Below are positions 42,018 to 51,693 of a stretch of 64,000 nt of DNA, one piece after another. The notes beneath the pieces were generated by a model, which had not been told where the DNA came from, searched no databases, and saw only the letters and a program-made list of their open reading frames with translations. Made by a program: the position numbers and the translations under genes. Origin of the DNA: Pseudophaeobacter arcticus DSM 23566 (GTDB lineage: Bacteria; Pseudomonadota; Alphaproteobacteria; Rhodobacterales; Rhodobacteraceae); assembly GCF_000473205.1 (NCBI RefSeq), contig NZ_KI421507.1:3023057-3087056 (forward strand), in the 5' to 3' direction. Position 1 is the first letter of the stretch. Every line of letters starts with the position of its first letter.

Positions 42018-42401
42018 TTAAACCACGATCACGGTGAGAACGGTGAGGACGACCGAACCGATCATCATGCCCCAGCCCAGTTTCTCGGCTGTTTTAATAT
42101 CCAGCCCATGGCCCGCATCAAAATACAGGTGCCGCAGCCCGGCAAGGAAGTGATACCAGATGCCCAGCGTCGACAGCACCAGCACAATATTGCCAAACCA
42201 GGAGGTCATCACTCCGTTGGCAGTGGCAAAATAGGCGGGCGAGGTCGCCGCCGCGAGGAGCCACCAGACAATCAGCACCACCGAGATGATCAGCGCATTG
42301 CCCGTGATCCGGGTGAGGATCGAGGACATAGAGGTCATCTGCGGGCGATAGATCGACAAATGTGGCGAAAGCGGGCGGTTGCCCCGATTTACATCGGCCA
42401 T
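42018..42401 (-). CDS. sdhC: Succinate dehydrogenase cytochrome b556 subunit
   Basis: A 127-residue membrane subunit. The N-terminal RPLSPHLSIYRPQMTSMSSILTRITG carries the Ser and Arg of the quinone site, and GIWYHFLAGLRHLYFDAG carries the haem b His (H-x3-G-x-RHL motif). Three helices are visible. It is the first gene of the sdh operon. Two palindromes (TGTGATCACA and AGTGATCACA) lie 114-144 bases upstream of its start. Confidence 0.93.
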   Translation of the reverse strand: MADVNRGNRPLSPHLSIYRPQMTSMSSILTRITGNALIISVVLIVWWLLAAATSPAYFATANGVMTSWFGNIVLVLSTLGIWYHFLAGLRHLYFDAGHGLDIKTAEKLGWGMMIGSVVLTVLTVIVV

Positions 42402-42514
42402 GTTGGCTCCTTTCCAGTTAGCTGAAGCCGTTTTAGCGGATTTTTACGTCCTGTCACGCAAACAGCAGGTAAATTTCTGCGGTTATTTGACCTGTTTTGC
42501 AAAAAAAGCCAATA

Positions 42515-42545
42515 TGTGATCACAGGAAACGGCCTAGTGATCACA
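42515..42545. promoter_or_regulatory. Paired operator-like palindromes upstream of sdhC
   Basis: TGTGATCACA at 42515-42524 and AGTGATCACA at 42536-42545, with centres exactly 21 bp apart (two helical turns). A pair with the identical 21-bp spacing lies upstream of sucC (48752-48782). This suggests cooperative binding of one regulator to TCA-cycle promoters. Confidence 0.7.
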
Positions 42546-42556
42546 AAAATGTCTTA

Positions 42557-43333
42557 CTAAAATTGTTTTGCAGAATCAGCCCTCCCCAGCACAATTTCCC
42601 CCAATCCCCCCTCTGAGGCCTCAATGTGCGGCAGAATGGCGGGGCGGCCCATTGGGTCAGGGAGGGGCTGAATGGAAGCGGTTTTGCGCGCCACCTCCCG
42701 CACCAATTTGCGACGAATTTTTTCTGGATAGTCGCGAAAACTTCGGGCGGTCTCGACAAAGGCGCCCTCCCCTTCGATCACATGCTCGTAGAAATAGGCG
42801 GTAAGCTCTGGCTCGCTTTGCTCAATCGCGATGGCATTGACCGTAACATCAGCCTGCCGCATCAACCGCTTTAGCGTGGCAGGTTCCACCCCCTCGTTTG
42901 AAGGCCCGTCGCCAGAGAGATCAATCACCCGACGTTTGCAGACCGGTCCTTCGGTGATCTGGTTCAACCCCAGTAACAGCGCCTCCCCCAGGGCGGTGGA
43001 AAAATTACGCCAGGGGCGTGGAGCGGTCTCAACCGCCTGTGCCAGCGCCTCTACCTCGTCAAATGTGCGGGTTGGGGTCCAGGGGATGGAGATCTCCTGG
43101 CGCGCCCGCCCCGACCACTGGATCAGGGTCACCTGCGCCTGGGCATTCACCAAGGCCTCGGAAACCACCCCGTCGCGCAGGCCAGCCGCCAGCCCATCCA
43201 TCTGAATCCGGTATTCGGTTGCATCAACCGAGCCAGAGACATCCACCGCCAAAACCAGCGCCAGATCACAGGCCCAGCCAGGCAGTGGCAGGGCAAGGAA
43301 GACAGCAGCAAAGAGTCGGGCCTTGATCCTCAT
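42557..43333 (-). CDS. DUF1194 von Willebrand factor A-like secreted protein
   Basis: A 258-residue exported protein with a signal peptide (RIKARLFAAVFLALPLPGWA, about 1-21). The VWA domain has the MIDAS motif DVSGSVD (about residues 30-36) and RRVIDLSGDGPSNEGV. The family is DUF1194, of unknown role in Rhodobacteraceae; divalent-cation-dependent protein binding in the periplasm is likely. It lies upstream of the sdh operon on the same strand, downstream of mch; its stop is close to the sdhC palindromes. Confidence 0.82.
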   Translation of the reverse strand: MRIKARLFAAVFLALPLPGWACDLALVLAVDVSGSVDATEYRIQMDGLAAGLRDGVVSEALVNAQAQVTLIQWSGRARQEISIPWTPTRTFDEVEALAQAVETAPRPWRNFSTALGEALLLGLNQITEGPVCKRRVIDLSGDGPSNEGVEPATLKRLMRQADVTVNAIAIEQSEPELTAYFYEHVIEGEGAFVETARSFRDYPEKIRRKLVREVARKTASIQPLPDPMGRPAILPHIEASEGGLGEIVLGRADSAKQF

Positions 43334-43424
43334 GGGGGAACTCTAAGCGGCAAGACCCAGTTGCGTCACCCCCTCTTGCCCCCCTCTTGCCTGTCCGGAC
43401 ACAGAGCTGTGATGCCACAACAGC

Positions 43425-43458
43425 AAAACAGGCCGTGCGGTAAACCTGCACGGCCTGT
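43425..43458 (-). terminator. Terminator after mch
   Basis: ACAGGCCGTGC (43428-43438) and GCACGGCCTGT (43448-43458) form a perfect 11-bp stem; on the minus strand it is followed by TTTTGC. It closes the nnrU-DUF1737-mch transcript. Confidence 0.88.
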
Positions 43459-43484
43459 GGAATGCACTGCCTCGAAATCCGCCG

Positions 43485-44531
43485 CTATTTGGGCATCAAG
43501 GCCCAGTAGTCCAGATCCAGCAGCACGTCGGGCAGGTATTTGCCGTCCTCGCCCTTCAGGGCAAAGGGATCCCCCCCCTTGGTGGCGACCAGACGCAGGC
43601 GAATGGCGCCAACGCCAGGGGCATCGGTATCGGCCTTGTCCAGCACCTCGGACCAGGCCCGGATGGTGGTGCCGGACAGGCAGGGGTTGGCATGGGCGCC
43701 ACCGTTGAGGCCCACGATCATCTGCGCATTGGCCAGACCATTGAACGACAGAGCCCGCGCCATCGAAATCACATGCCCGCCATAGATCAGCCGGGTGCCA
43801 TCGGGGCGGGCGGTATTGTCAAAATGCACCTTGGCAGTGTTCTGCCACAGACGGGTGGCCAACATATGCTCGGCCTCCTCAATGGTGACACCATCCACGT
43901 GGTTGATGGTCTCGCCGACCGCATAGTCACCCCAGCGATGGGGCTCACCAGCCAGATCAAAGTCATAGCTGCTGAAATCCAGCCCTGCAGGCACCACCAG
44001 TTGATCGGCGGCAATGACCTTTGCCAGATCCGGCAGCACGGTTTCGGGGGCTGGAGCCTCCAGATTGCCTTTGCGTACCATCACCCAGCGGACATATTCC
44101 ATCACGGTCTCGTCACGCTGGTTCAGGCCACGCGTGCGCACATAGACCACCCCGGATTTTCCGTTGGAGTTCTGTTTGACGCCAATCACTTCGCTGGTCG
44201 ACCGCAGGGTGTCGCCCTCATAGACAGGCACCAGCCAGCGCCCCTCGGCGTAGCCCAGATTGGCCACCGCATTCAGCGAGACATCGGGAACCGTCTTGCC
44301 AAATACGATATGAAAGGCCGCCAGATCATCCAGCGGCGATTTTGGCAGACCAGAGCGGCGGGCAAATTCATCCGAGGAATACAGCGCATGACGCGCCGGA
44401 TAAAGCGCGTGGTACAGGGCACGCTCGCCGCCCGAAACGGTGCGCGGCACCGCATGGGTGATCACATCGCCCAAGGCGTAGTCCTCAAAAAATCGACCTG
44501 AATTGGTTTTTGCCGCGCTGGTCTTGGCCAT
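43485..44531 (-). CDS. mch: Mesaconyl-CoA hydratase (MaoC-type)
   Basis: A 348-residue double hot-dog hydratase that converts mesaconyl-C1-CoA to beta-methylmalyl-CoA in the EMC pathway. The segment YALGDVITHAVPRTVSGGERALYHALYPARHALYSSDEFARRSGL is the characteristic start; LDDLAAFHIVFGKTVPDVSLNAVANLGYAEGRWL, and later RLIYGGHVISMARALSFNGLAN, follow. Length is near that of the Rhodobacter enzyme (343). Its ATG overlaps the DUF1737 stop by one base. With ccr, ecm and mcl2 in the window, the pathway assignment is strong. Confidence 0.92.
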   Translation of the reverse strand: MAKTSAAKTNSGRFFEDYALGDVITHAVPRTVSGGERALYHALYPARHALYSSDEFARRSGLPKSPLDDLAAFHIVFGKTVPDVSLNAVANLGYAEGRWLVPVYEGDTLRSTSEVIGVKQNSNGKSGVVYVRTRGLNQRDETVMEYVRWVMVRKGNLEAPAPETVLPDLAKVIAADQLVVPAGLDFSSYDFDLAGEPHRWGDYAVGETINHVDGVTIEEAEHMLATRLWQNTAKVHFDNTARPDGTRLIYGGHVISMARALSFNGLANAQMIVGLNGGAHANPCLSGTTIRAWSEVLDKADTDAPGVGAIRLRLVATKGGDPFALKGEDGKYLPDVLLDLDYWALMPK

Positions 44532-44734
44532 CAGTGTTCTCCCAGTTTTGTCTCGGGTGTGTAGGTGCCATCCACCTCTTTCACCACAGACTGACCACAG
44601 CGCATGATGCCTTTGACAGGGTCAAAGGTCTGGGTGGGACTGCCATGCAGCTCCCACCCTTTGTTCAGCGCATCGGTCACCTTGTGACAAAAGGCGGATG
44701 TGTCGTCTTCGCTCAAAAAACGGTAGAGTTTCAT
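44531..44734 (-). CDS. DUF1737 domain protein
   Basis: A 67-residue protein: KLYRFLSEDDTSAFCHKVTDALNKGWELHGSPTQTFDPVKGIMRCGQSVVKEVDG, a single small DUF1737 domain with no known reaction. It is encoded between nnrU and mch, overlapping the mch start by one base, so it is co-translated. Its conserved link to the EMC cluster may mean a small regulatory or binding role (inference). Confidence 0.85.
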   Translation of the reverse strand: MKLYRFLSEDDTSAFCHKVTDALNKGWELHGSPTQTFDPVKGIMRCGQSVVKEVDGTYTPETKLGEH

Positions 44735-44737
44735 GCC

Positions 44738-45289
44738 TCAGCCCCCAGGAAACGGGGAAGGCCCAACCATCCCGTGCACATAGCCAATCACCGCCAGCAG
44801 CACGACCGAGGCCAGCATGAACATCGCATCCTTCTTGAGGCTGCCCTTGGGGTTCGGGGTCCAGTCGGGTTCGGTCTTGTTGATGACGATCTTCTCAACA
44901 ATCGACCAGGCCCAAAGCCCGCCAAAAAGCACAAAAGAAGCCGGGTCCCAGTTGACCAGCAGGTGGGCAATCGCCCAGAGCCCAAAGCCGGTCAGCATTG
45001 GATGGCGCATCTTGTAGAAGATTGCCCCCTTGCTGGGACCGGGGCTGGTGAAATAAATTGCCAGCAGCACCAGCAGATTATTGATATGCTGCAGGAACGG
45101 TGGATAGATCCCCAGATCAAAGCTCTCGGCGGAGCGATAGCCGATAACCATCAGCACGATGCTGACAACCAGAGCGATGGCGACGAGGCCCTTGCCCTTG
45201 TTGCCCATTGGTTCACGGATACCCGGTGCAACGCGCTTGAACAGATGCGCGCCCCACCACAGCAGGATGCCTAGGACCAGAAGTGTCAT
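44738..45289 (-). CDS. NnrU-family membrane protein
   Basis: A 183-residue protein with five to six hydrophobic helices (LLVLGILLWWGAHLFKRV; GLVAIALVVSIVLMVIGYRS; FVLFGGLWAWSIVEKIVI; AMFMLASVVLLAVIGYVHG). The NnrU signature MRHPMLTGFGLWAIAHLLVNWD is present. NnrU was named in nitrite/nitric oxide metabolism, but family members occur widely and their function is unclear; relation to isoprenylcysteine methyltransferase-like folds is possible. It is first in the nnrU-DUF1737-mch unit, preceded by a palindrome. Confidence 0.82.
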   Translation of the reverse strand: MTLLVLGILLWWGAHLFKRVAPGIREPMGNKGKGLVAIALVVSIVLMVIGYRSAESFDLGIYPPFLQHINNLLVLLAIYFTSPGPSKGAIFYKMRHPMLTGFGLWAIAHLLVNWDPASFVLFGGLWAWSIVEKIVINKTEPDWTPNPKGSLKKDAMFMLASVVLLAVIGYVHGMVGPSPFPGG

Positions 45290-45305
45290 GTCAGTCTCCC
45301 AAAGA

Positions 45306-45322
45306 TGTTAACTTGGTTAACA
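45306..45322. promoter_or_regulatory. Palindrome TGTTAAC-TTG-GTTAACA between mcl2 and nnrU
   Basis: A perfect 7-bp inverted repeat with a 3-base centre. It lies 17 bases upstream of the nnrU start and one base after the mcl2 stop, a position suited to an operator of the nnrU-DUF1737-mch unit. No other copy was noticed. Confidence 0.5.
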
Positions 45323-45323
45323 C

Positions 45324-46178
45324 CTAGGCGGAAATCGCGGCGATTGCATCCGCTTTTGCAAGAATTTCCCGTGCGGTCACAACATGCAGGTTTTCAACGA
45401 TCTTGCCGTCCACAACGGCCACCCCCTGCCCCGAGGCCTCGACCTCTTCAAAGGCGGCAATCTGGCGGCGGGCCAGATCAATTTCATCCTCGCTGGGGGC
45501 AAAGGCCGCGTTGGCAACATCGACCTGCGCCGGGTGGATCAGGGTCTTGCCGTCAAAGCCCATGTCACGGCCCTGGCTGCTTTCAGCCCGCAGCCCCTCG
45601 TCATCTTTGAACGCATTGTAGACGCCATCGACGATGATCAGCCCCTCGGCCTTGGCGGCCAGCAGGCACAGCCCCAGGCCCGCCATCATCGGCAGGCGGT
45701 CGGCGCGAAAGCGGGTTTGCAGCTCTTTGGCCAGATCATTGGTGCCCATGACCATGCCCTGCAGCTTGGGATGCGCCGCGATCTCGGCCGCATTCAACAT
45801 GCCCCGCGGCGTCTCCATCATCGCCCAAAGCGGCATGTCGCCGGTGATCTCGGCCAGCGCGTCCAGGTCTGCCGGGCTCGAGACCTTGGGCAGCAACACC
45901 GCATCGCAGTCCATCGCCGCCGCCGCTTTGGCATCTTCTTTGCCCCAGGGGGTGTCAAAGCCATTAATCCGGACAATTTTCACCCGCGCCCCATAGCCGC
46001 CTTCTGCCAAGGCCGCTGCCAGCGTATCGCGCGCATTGTTCTTTTCCTCAACCGAGACCGCATCCTCAAGATCAAAGATCACCGCATCAACAGGCAGCGT
46101 CTTGGCCTTTTCCAGTGCACGCGGCTTGGAGCCAGGGATATAGAGTACCGAACGATAAGGGCGAGTGCGCGGATCCAT
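45324..46178 (-). CDS. mcl2: (3S)-malyl-CoA thioesterase (Mcl2-type) of the citrate lyase beta family
   Basis: A 284-residue HpcH/HpaI/CitE-family barrel. RSVLYIPGSKPRALEKAKTLPVDAVIFDLEDAVSVEEKNNARD contains the Mg-binding Glu-Asp; PLWAMMETPRGMLNAAEIA and MGTNDLAKELQTRF follow, then GFDGKTLIHPAQVDVANAAFAPSEDEI. Length is near that of Rhodobacter Mcl2 (about 285), which hydrolyses malyl-CoA, and shorter than Mcl1 (318), which makes glyoxylate and propionyl-CoA. Mcl2 also sits beside mch in Rhodobacter. Some annotations would call it malyl-CoA lyase. Confidence 0.8.
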   Translation of the reverse strand: MDPRTRPYRSVLYIPGSKPRALEKAKTLPVDAVIFDLEDAVSVEEKNNARDTLAAALAEGGYGARVKIVRINGFDTPWGKEDAKAAAAMDCDAVLLPKVSSPADLDALAEITGDMPLWAMMETPRGMLNAAEIAAHPKLQGMVMGTNDLAKELQTRFRADRLPMMAGLGLCLLAAKAEGLIIVDGVYNAFKDDEGLRAESSQGRDMGFDGKTLIHPAQVDVANAAFAPSEDEIDLARRQIAAFEEVEASGQGVAVVDGKIVENLHVVTAREILAKADAIAAISA

Positions 46179-46664
46179 CAGGAAGCCTCCAGGTTATTTT
46201 GTTGCGCAAACGGGTATAGATTCGGGCAAAAACTTTCAAGAGCATTGATGCCGCATTGCAGAAACGACCCCACGACACCTACAGATGATCGCCGCTAACC
46301 CACCTGTGGAAAACAATATTTTGCTCACAGTTTTTCTATCCCCACTTTGGATCGCTGGATTAACCCTTTTTCAAACCCTCCTTGGCACAATTTTATCATC
46401 GCAGTGGCCTCTGAGCCTTGGGATCACAACCGCACCAAAGCCCTATTTTTATGGGATCTGGCGCAAGGTGGTCCTCCCCTGTGAGGGCAAAAGCCCATTT
46501 GGAAAGACCGGGCCAAAGGCCCGAATACCCACCGGGCCAAAGGCCTGCATAACCATTACGTCACATGAAACCGGCCCCGATCTGACGGGTTCAAAAGAGA
46601 GGTCAAGCGACCGCTCTCTCGCAGGTCGACCGTTCCGCATAGGGTAAAACCCAAGGAGAAGACG
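46179..46664. other. Intergenic region with GGGCC-rich hairpin repeats
   Basis: Divergent gap between mcl2 (minus) and the small secreted protein (plus). Two direct copies of ACCGGGCCAAAGGCC lie at 46507 and 46531, each a small hairpin. A GAGAG/CTCTC inverted repeat flanks GGTC-AAGC-GACC around 46598-46620. A 120-residue plus-strand frame (46285-46647) crosses these and is not credible. Both neighbouring promoters must lie here. Confidence 0.4.
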
Positions 46665-46982
46665 ATGTTTAAAACTGTACTTGGCCTGTCTGTATTGGGC
46701 TTTACCGCGAGCCTCATGGCTGCCTCCCCCGCACTGGCCCAGGGCCGCAATTGCGCCCCCCGCGAGGTCGTCGTCGAGCGCCTCGCCTCGAAATATGGTG
46801 AAAGCCGTCAGGCCATTGGCATTGGCCAGCAAGGCATGGTGATGGAGACCTTCGCCTCCGCCGAAAGCGGCAGCTGGACCATCACCGTTACCATGCCCAC
46901 CGGCATGACCTGCCTCATGGCCTCGGGACAGTCGTTTGAAGCCCTGGCCGAGGCCGTTCCAACGGTTGAAAACGACGCCTGA
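46665..46982 (+). CDS. Small secreted hypothetical protein
   Basis: 105 residues: a signal peptide (FKTVLGLSVLGFTASLMAASPALAQ, cleaved near residue 26), then RNCAPREVVVERLASKYGESRQAIGIGQQGMVMETFASAESGSWTITVTMPTGMTCLMASGQSFEAL. Two cysteines could pair in the periplasm. AAGGAGAAG lies seven bases before the ATG, a good ribosome-binding site. Similar small proteins occur in Rhodobacteraceae without assigned function. Confidence 0.75.
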   Translation: MFKTVLGLSVLGFTASLMAASPALAQGRNCAPREVVVERLASKYGESRQAIGIGQQGMVMETFASAESGSWTITVTMPTGMTCLMASGQSFEALAEAVPTVENDA

Positions 46983-48524
<1,542 letters not shown>

Positions 48525-48559
48525 TTTCTGCCGCGATTTTGGTCGCAGCCAATACCTAC

Positions 48560-48595
48560 AATGCACGTTCCCGCGGGGGCGTGCATTTTCTTTTG
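48560..48595 (+). terminator. Terminator after mdh
   Basis: AATGCACG (48560-48567) pairs with CGTGCATT (48580-48587), followed by TTCTTTT. Confidence 0.85.
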
Positions 48596-48751
48596 AAGCC
48601 CCACAACCAGGCGTTTATTCGGGGTGGCAAAGCCGCACGGTCAGATCGCTCAGGGGTCGGTGCCTTGCCATGGATGTCGGTTTTGGCCTGACGTCCAAGT
48701 TTTTGACCAGACGCCCTGCGACGAATCACATGAATTAGGCATTTGTAAATT

Positions 48752-48782
48752 TGTGATCACACCCCTGAAACCTGTGATCACA
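48752..48782. promoter_or_regulatory. Paired operator-like palindromes upstream of sucC
   Basis: TGTGATCACA at 48752-48761 and again at 48773-48782, both perfect and with centres 21 bp apart, 112-142 bases upstream of the sucC ATG. The pair upstream of sdhC has the same sequence and spacing and a similar distance from its start codon (about 114-144 bases). Confidence 0.75.
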
Positions 48783-48893
48783 AAACCCGAAAATCTTCAC
48801 CATTTCTCTGTGAGACGTCAAAAAAGCCTTTAAACATTTGGCATATGACGGCGTTATGACAGAGATTATTGAAGCCAGACGGGACAGTTTCTC

Positions 48894-50087
48894 ATGAACA
48901 TCCACGAATATCAGGCCAAGGCCCTCCTTCGCAGCTACGGAGCGCCAGTTTCCGACGGCCGCGTTGTGCTAAAGGCCGACGAAGCCAAAACCGCAGCAGG
49001 TGAGCTTGACGGCCCACTTTGGGTGGTAAAGGCGCAGATCCATGCCGGCGGTCGCGGCAAGGGCTCCTTCAAAGAAGCCGATGCCGGTGAAAAGGGCGGT
49101 GTCCGCCTGACCAAATCGGTCGAGGAAGCGGCAGAAGAAGCCAAAAAGATGCTGGGGCGCACCCTGGTCACCCATCAGACCGGCCCAGTGGGCAAACAGG
49201 TCAACCGCATCTATATCGAAGCCGGTTCGGGCATTCAGACCGAATTGTACCTGGCTCTGCTGGTGGATCGCCAGACCTCGCGCATCTCGTTTGTCTGCTC
49301 CACCGAGGGCGGCATGGACATCGAAGAGGTTGCGGCATCAACACCTGATAAAATCCTGTCCTTCTCGGTTGATCCGGCCACTGGCTATCAGGCCTTCCAC
49401 GGCCGTCGCATCGCCTTCTCGCTGGGCCTTGAGGGTCAGCAGATCAAGCAGTGCGTCAAACTGATGGGTCAGCTGTACCAGGCCTTCACCGACAAAGACA
49501 TGGAGATGCTGGAAATCAACCCGCTGATCGTGTCTGACACCGGTGATCTGAAAGTGCTCGACGCCAAGGTCAGCTTTGACGGCAACGCCATGTATCGTCA
49601 CCCCGATGTGGCCGAACTGCGCGACACCACCGAGGAAGACTCCAAAGAGCTGGAAGCCTCCAAGTATGACCTGAACTACATCGCACTCGACGGTGAGATC
49701 GGCTGCATGGTGAACGGTGCCGGTCTGGCGATGGCCACCATGGACATCATCAAACTCTACGGTGCTGAGCCTGCAAACTTCCTCGATGTTGGTGGCGGCG
49801 CCACCAAAGAGAAAGTCACCGAGGCCTTCAAGATCATCACCTCTGACCCACAGGTCAAAGGCATCCTGGTCAACATCTTCGGCGGCATCATGCGCTGCGA
49901 TGTGATTGCCGAGGGCGTTGTCGCCGCGGTGAAGGAAGTCGGCCTGAAGGTTCCGCTGGTTGTGCGCCTTGAGGGCACCAATGTGGAAGCCGGCAAAGAG
50001 ATCATCAACACCTCTGGTCTTGACGTGATCGCAGCCGACAACCTCTCTGACGGCGCCGAGAAGATCGTGAAAGCGGTTAAAGGCTGA
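48894..50087 (+). CDS. sucC: Succinyl-CoA synthetase (ADP-forming) beta subunit
   Basis: A 397-residue ATP-grasp subunit of the succinyl-CoA ligase. [22 protein letters not shown] and [16 protein letters not shown] (nucleotide loop) open it; METLEINP-type residues appear as [23 protein letters not shown], and [18 protein letters not shown] closes it. Its stop codon shares a base with the start of a small hypothetical gene inserted before sucD. Paired palindromes precede it. Confidence 0.96.
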   Translation: MNIHEYQAKALLRSYGAPVSDGRVVLKADEAKTAAGELDGPLWVVKAQIHAGGRGKGSFKEADAGEKGGVRLTKSVEEAAEEAKKMLGRTLVTHQTGPVGKQVNRIYIEAGSGIQTELYLALLVDRQTSRISFVCSTEGGMDIEEVAASTPDKILSFSVDPATGYQAFHGRRIAFSLGLEGQQIKQCVKLMGQLYQAFTDKDMEMLEINPLIVSDTGDLKVLDAKVSFDGNAMYRHPDVAELRDTTEEDSKELEASKYDLNYIALDGEIGCMVNGAGLAMATMDIIKLYGAEPANFLDVGGGATKEKVTEAFKIITSDPQVKGILVNIFGGIMRCDVIAEGVVAAVKEVGLKVPLVVRLEGTNVEAGKEIINTSGLDVIAADNLSDGAEKIVKAVKG

Positions 50088-50542
50088 TGTGTTTCTCACG
50101 CTACCTTTTTTTATCGACAATGTTTGTAGCAGCGGCATCTCCTACCTTGGGCTTGGAGATCAAACGCGTGGATGACTATCTGTTTTCGGTCTCATCCATC
50201 GCCGCTGCAGATACCATCTGTCAAAGAAAGGCTGCGGAGCATCTGGAAGAAGTTGCTGAAGGTGTAGAGAAAATTGAATTTGGGATGCCTGATTACTGGA
50301 GTTCATCAGTAACTGAGGCCCCCGCCTTCAACTACTCGAACCTGACTATTGAATCGCGATTTGGGGACGTGGAGGCAGCAATGACCTGCCTGGTCTCCAA
50401 AGCAAACAACCCAATTGTGGAAACTGCGTTTTCGTTTGGGGCAGATGGCTTTTTGGGGTTGAAGCAACGCTATAACGGCGGTGCCAAACCCGGTGAGAGA
50501 CCGTCATTTGCCTTTACGACCAGTTCACCACTGCACAAATAG
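50087..50542 (+). CDS. Hypothetical exported protein inserted between sucC and sucD
   Basis: A 151-residue protein: an N-terminal hydrophobic signal ([20 protein letters not shown]) followed by [45 protein letters not shown] and [30 protein letters not shown]. The ATG overlaps the sucC stop by one base, so it is co-translated. Its DNA is visibly more A+T-rich than sucC and sucD and its codon choice differs, suggesting later insertion. Function unknown. Confidence 0.7.
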   Translation: MCFSRYLFLSTMFVAAASPTLGLEIKRVDDYLFSVSSIAAADTICQRKAAEHLEEVAEGVEKIEFGMPDYWSSSVTEAPAFNYSNLTIESRFGDVEAAMTCLVSKANNPIVETAFSFGADGFLGLKQRYNGGAKPGERPSFAFTTSSPLHK

Positions 50543-50553
50543 GATCTGAATAC

Positions 50554-51438
50554 ATGGCAGTCCTCATCGACGAAAACACCAAGGTCATCTGTCAGGGCTT
50601 CACCGGCTCGCAGGGCACCTTTCACTCTGAACAGGCCATCGCCTATGGCACCAAAATGGTTGGCGGCGTCACCCCAGGCAAAGGCGGCCAGAGCCACCTG
50701 AACCTGCCGGTCTTCAACTCCGTGCACGAAGCCAAGCACGTGACCGAGGCCAATGCCTCCGTCATCTACGTGCCGCCCCCCTTTGCGGCCGATTCAATCC
50801 TCGAGGCGATCGACGCCGAGATGGAACTGATCGTCTGCATCACCGAAGGCATTCCTGTGCTGGACATGATGCGGGTGAAGCGCGCGCTGGAAGGTAGCAG
50901 CTCGCGCCTCATTGGTCCCAACTGCCCCGGCGTGATCACCCCGGACGCCTGCAAGATCGGCATCATGCCTGGTCATATCCACAAACGTGGCTCGGTTGGG
51001 GTTGTGTCCCGGTCCGGCACCCTGACCTATGAAGCCGTGAAACAAACTTCGGATATTGGTCTTGGCCAGTCTTCGGCTGTTGGCATCGGTGGCGACCCGA
51101 TCAAAGGCACCGAGCACATCGACGTGCTGGACCTGTTCCTGGATGATGACGAGACCCAGTCGATCATCATGATTGGTGAAATTGGTGGCTCCGCTGAAGA
51201 AGAAGCCGCTGAGTTCCTCGCCGAGCAGCGCAAAAAAGGCCGCTGGAAGCCCGTCGCTGGCTTTATCGCTGGCCGTACAGCCCCTCCCGGCCGCCGCATG
51301 GGCCACGCGGGCGCAATCGTTGCCGGTGGCAAAGGTGGTGCCGAGGACAAGATCGAAGCCATGCGCTCTGCTGGCATCGTTGTCGCCGAAAGCCCAGCGG
51401 GCCTGGGCGAAGCAGTGCTGAAAGCGATCAAAGGCTAA
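50554..51438 (+). CDS. sucD: Succinyl-CoA synthetase (ADP-forming) alpha subunit
   Basis: A 294-residue CoA-binding subunit. [33 protein letters not shown] is the CoA site, [23 protein letters not shown] follows, and the phosphorylated His is in [17 protein letters not shown] (about residue 248). It starts 11 bases after the inserted gene, with AGGAT as ribosome-binding site. A GC hairpin without a T-run follows its stop. Confidence 0.96.
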   Translation: MAVLIDENTKVICQGFTGSQGTFHSEQAIAYGTKMVGGVTPGKGGQSHLNLPVFNSVHEAKHVTEANASVIYVPPPFAADSILEAIDAEMELIVCITEGIPVLDMMRVKRALEGSSSRLIGPNCPGVITPDACKIGIMPGHIHKRGSVGVVSRSGTLTYEAVKQTSDIGLGQSSAVGIGGDPIKGTEHIDVLDLFLDDDETQSIIMIGEIGGSAEEEAAEFLAEQRKKGRWKPVAGFIAGRTAPPGRRMGHAGAIVAGGKGGAEDKIEAMRSAGIVVAESPAGLGEAVLKAIKG

Positions 51439-51447
51439 AGATCCTTT

Positions 51448-51467
51448 GGGGCGGCTTTGGTCGCCCC
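51448..51467 (+). other. Hairpin in the sucD-sucA gap
   Basis: GGGGCG-GCTTTGGT-CGCCCC, a 6-bp stem 9 bases after the sucD stop, without T-run. It may be a weak terminator or processing site between sucCD and sucAB. The remaining 227 bases to sucA show no gene. Confidence 0.45.
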
Positions 51468-51693
51468 ATACTCTCTACCCGGATATGGCAGGTCACATGA
51501 CACAGGATTTCCGATACCCGAGCCAGGCCGCAACAGGCACCGCAAGTGATTGCGTTGATTGCCTTTGCCCCGCCTTGCGCGCCGTAAGTATTGCGAAACA
51601 CATCTGCAATATACCCGTCCGCGAAGCCCTTTCGCATGACATCGCTTGTCCCTTTTGATTTTCAGTCTCTGATCCTCTGCAGTGAGCACATCC

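Noticed and set aside
42515..42545. The TGTGATCACA pair as CRP/FNR-type sites
   Set aside because: CRP and FNR sites need a spacer between half-sites (TGTGA-N6-TCACA or TTGAT-N4-ATCAA); here the halves abut.
46285..46647. A 120-residue plus-strand frame upstream of the small secreted protein gene
   Set aside because: It crosses hairpin repeats, has no ribosome-binding site, and its sequence shows no signal, domain or amphipathic pattern.
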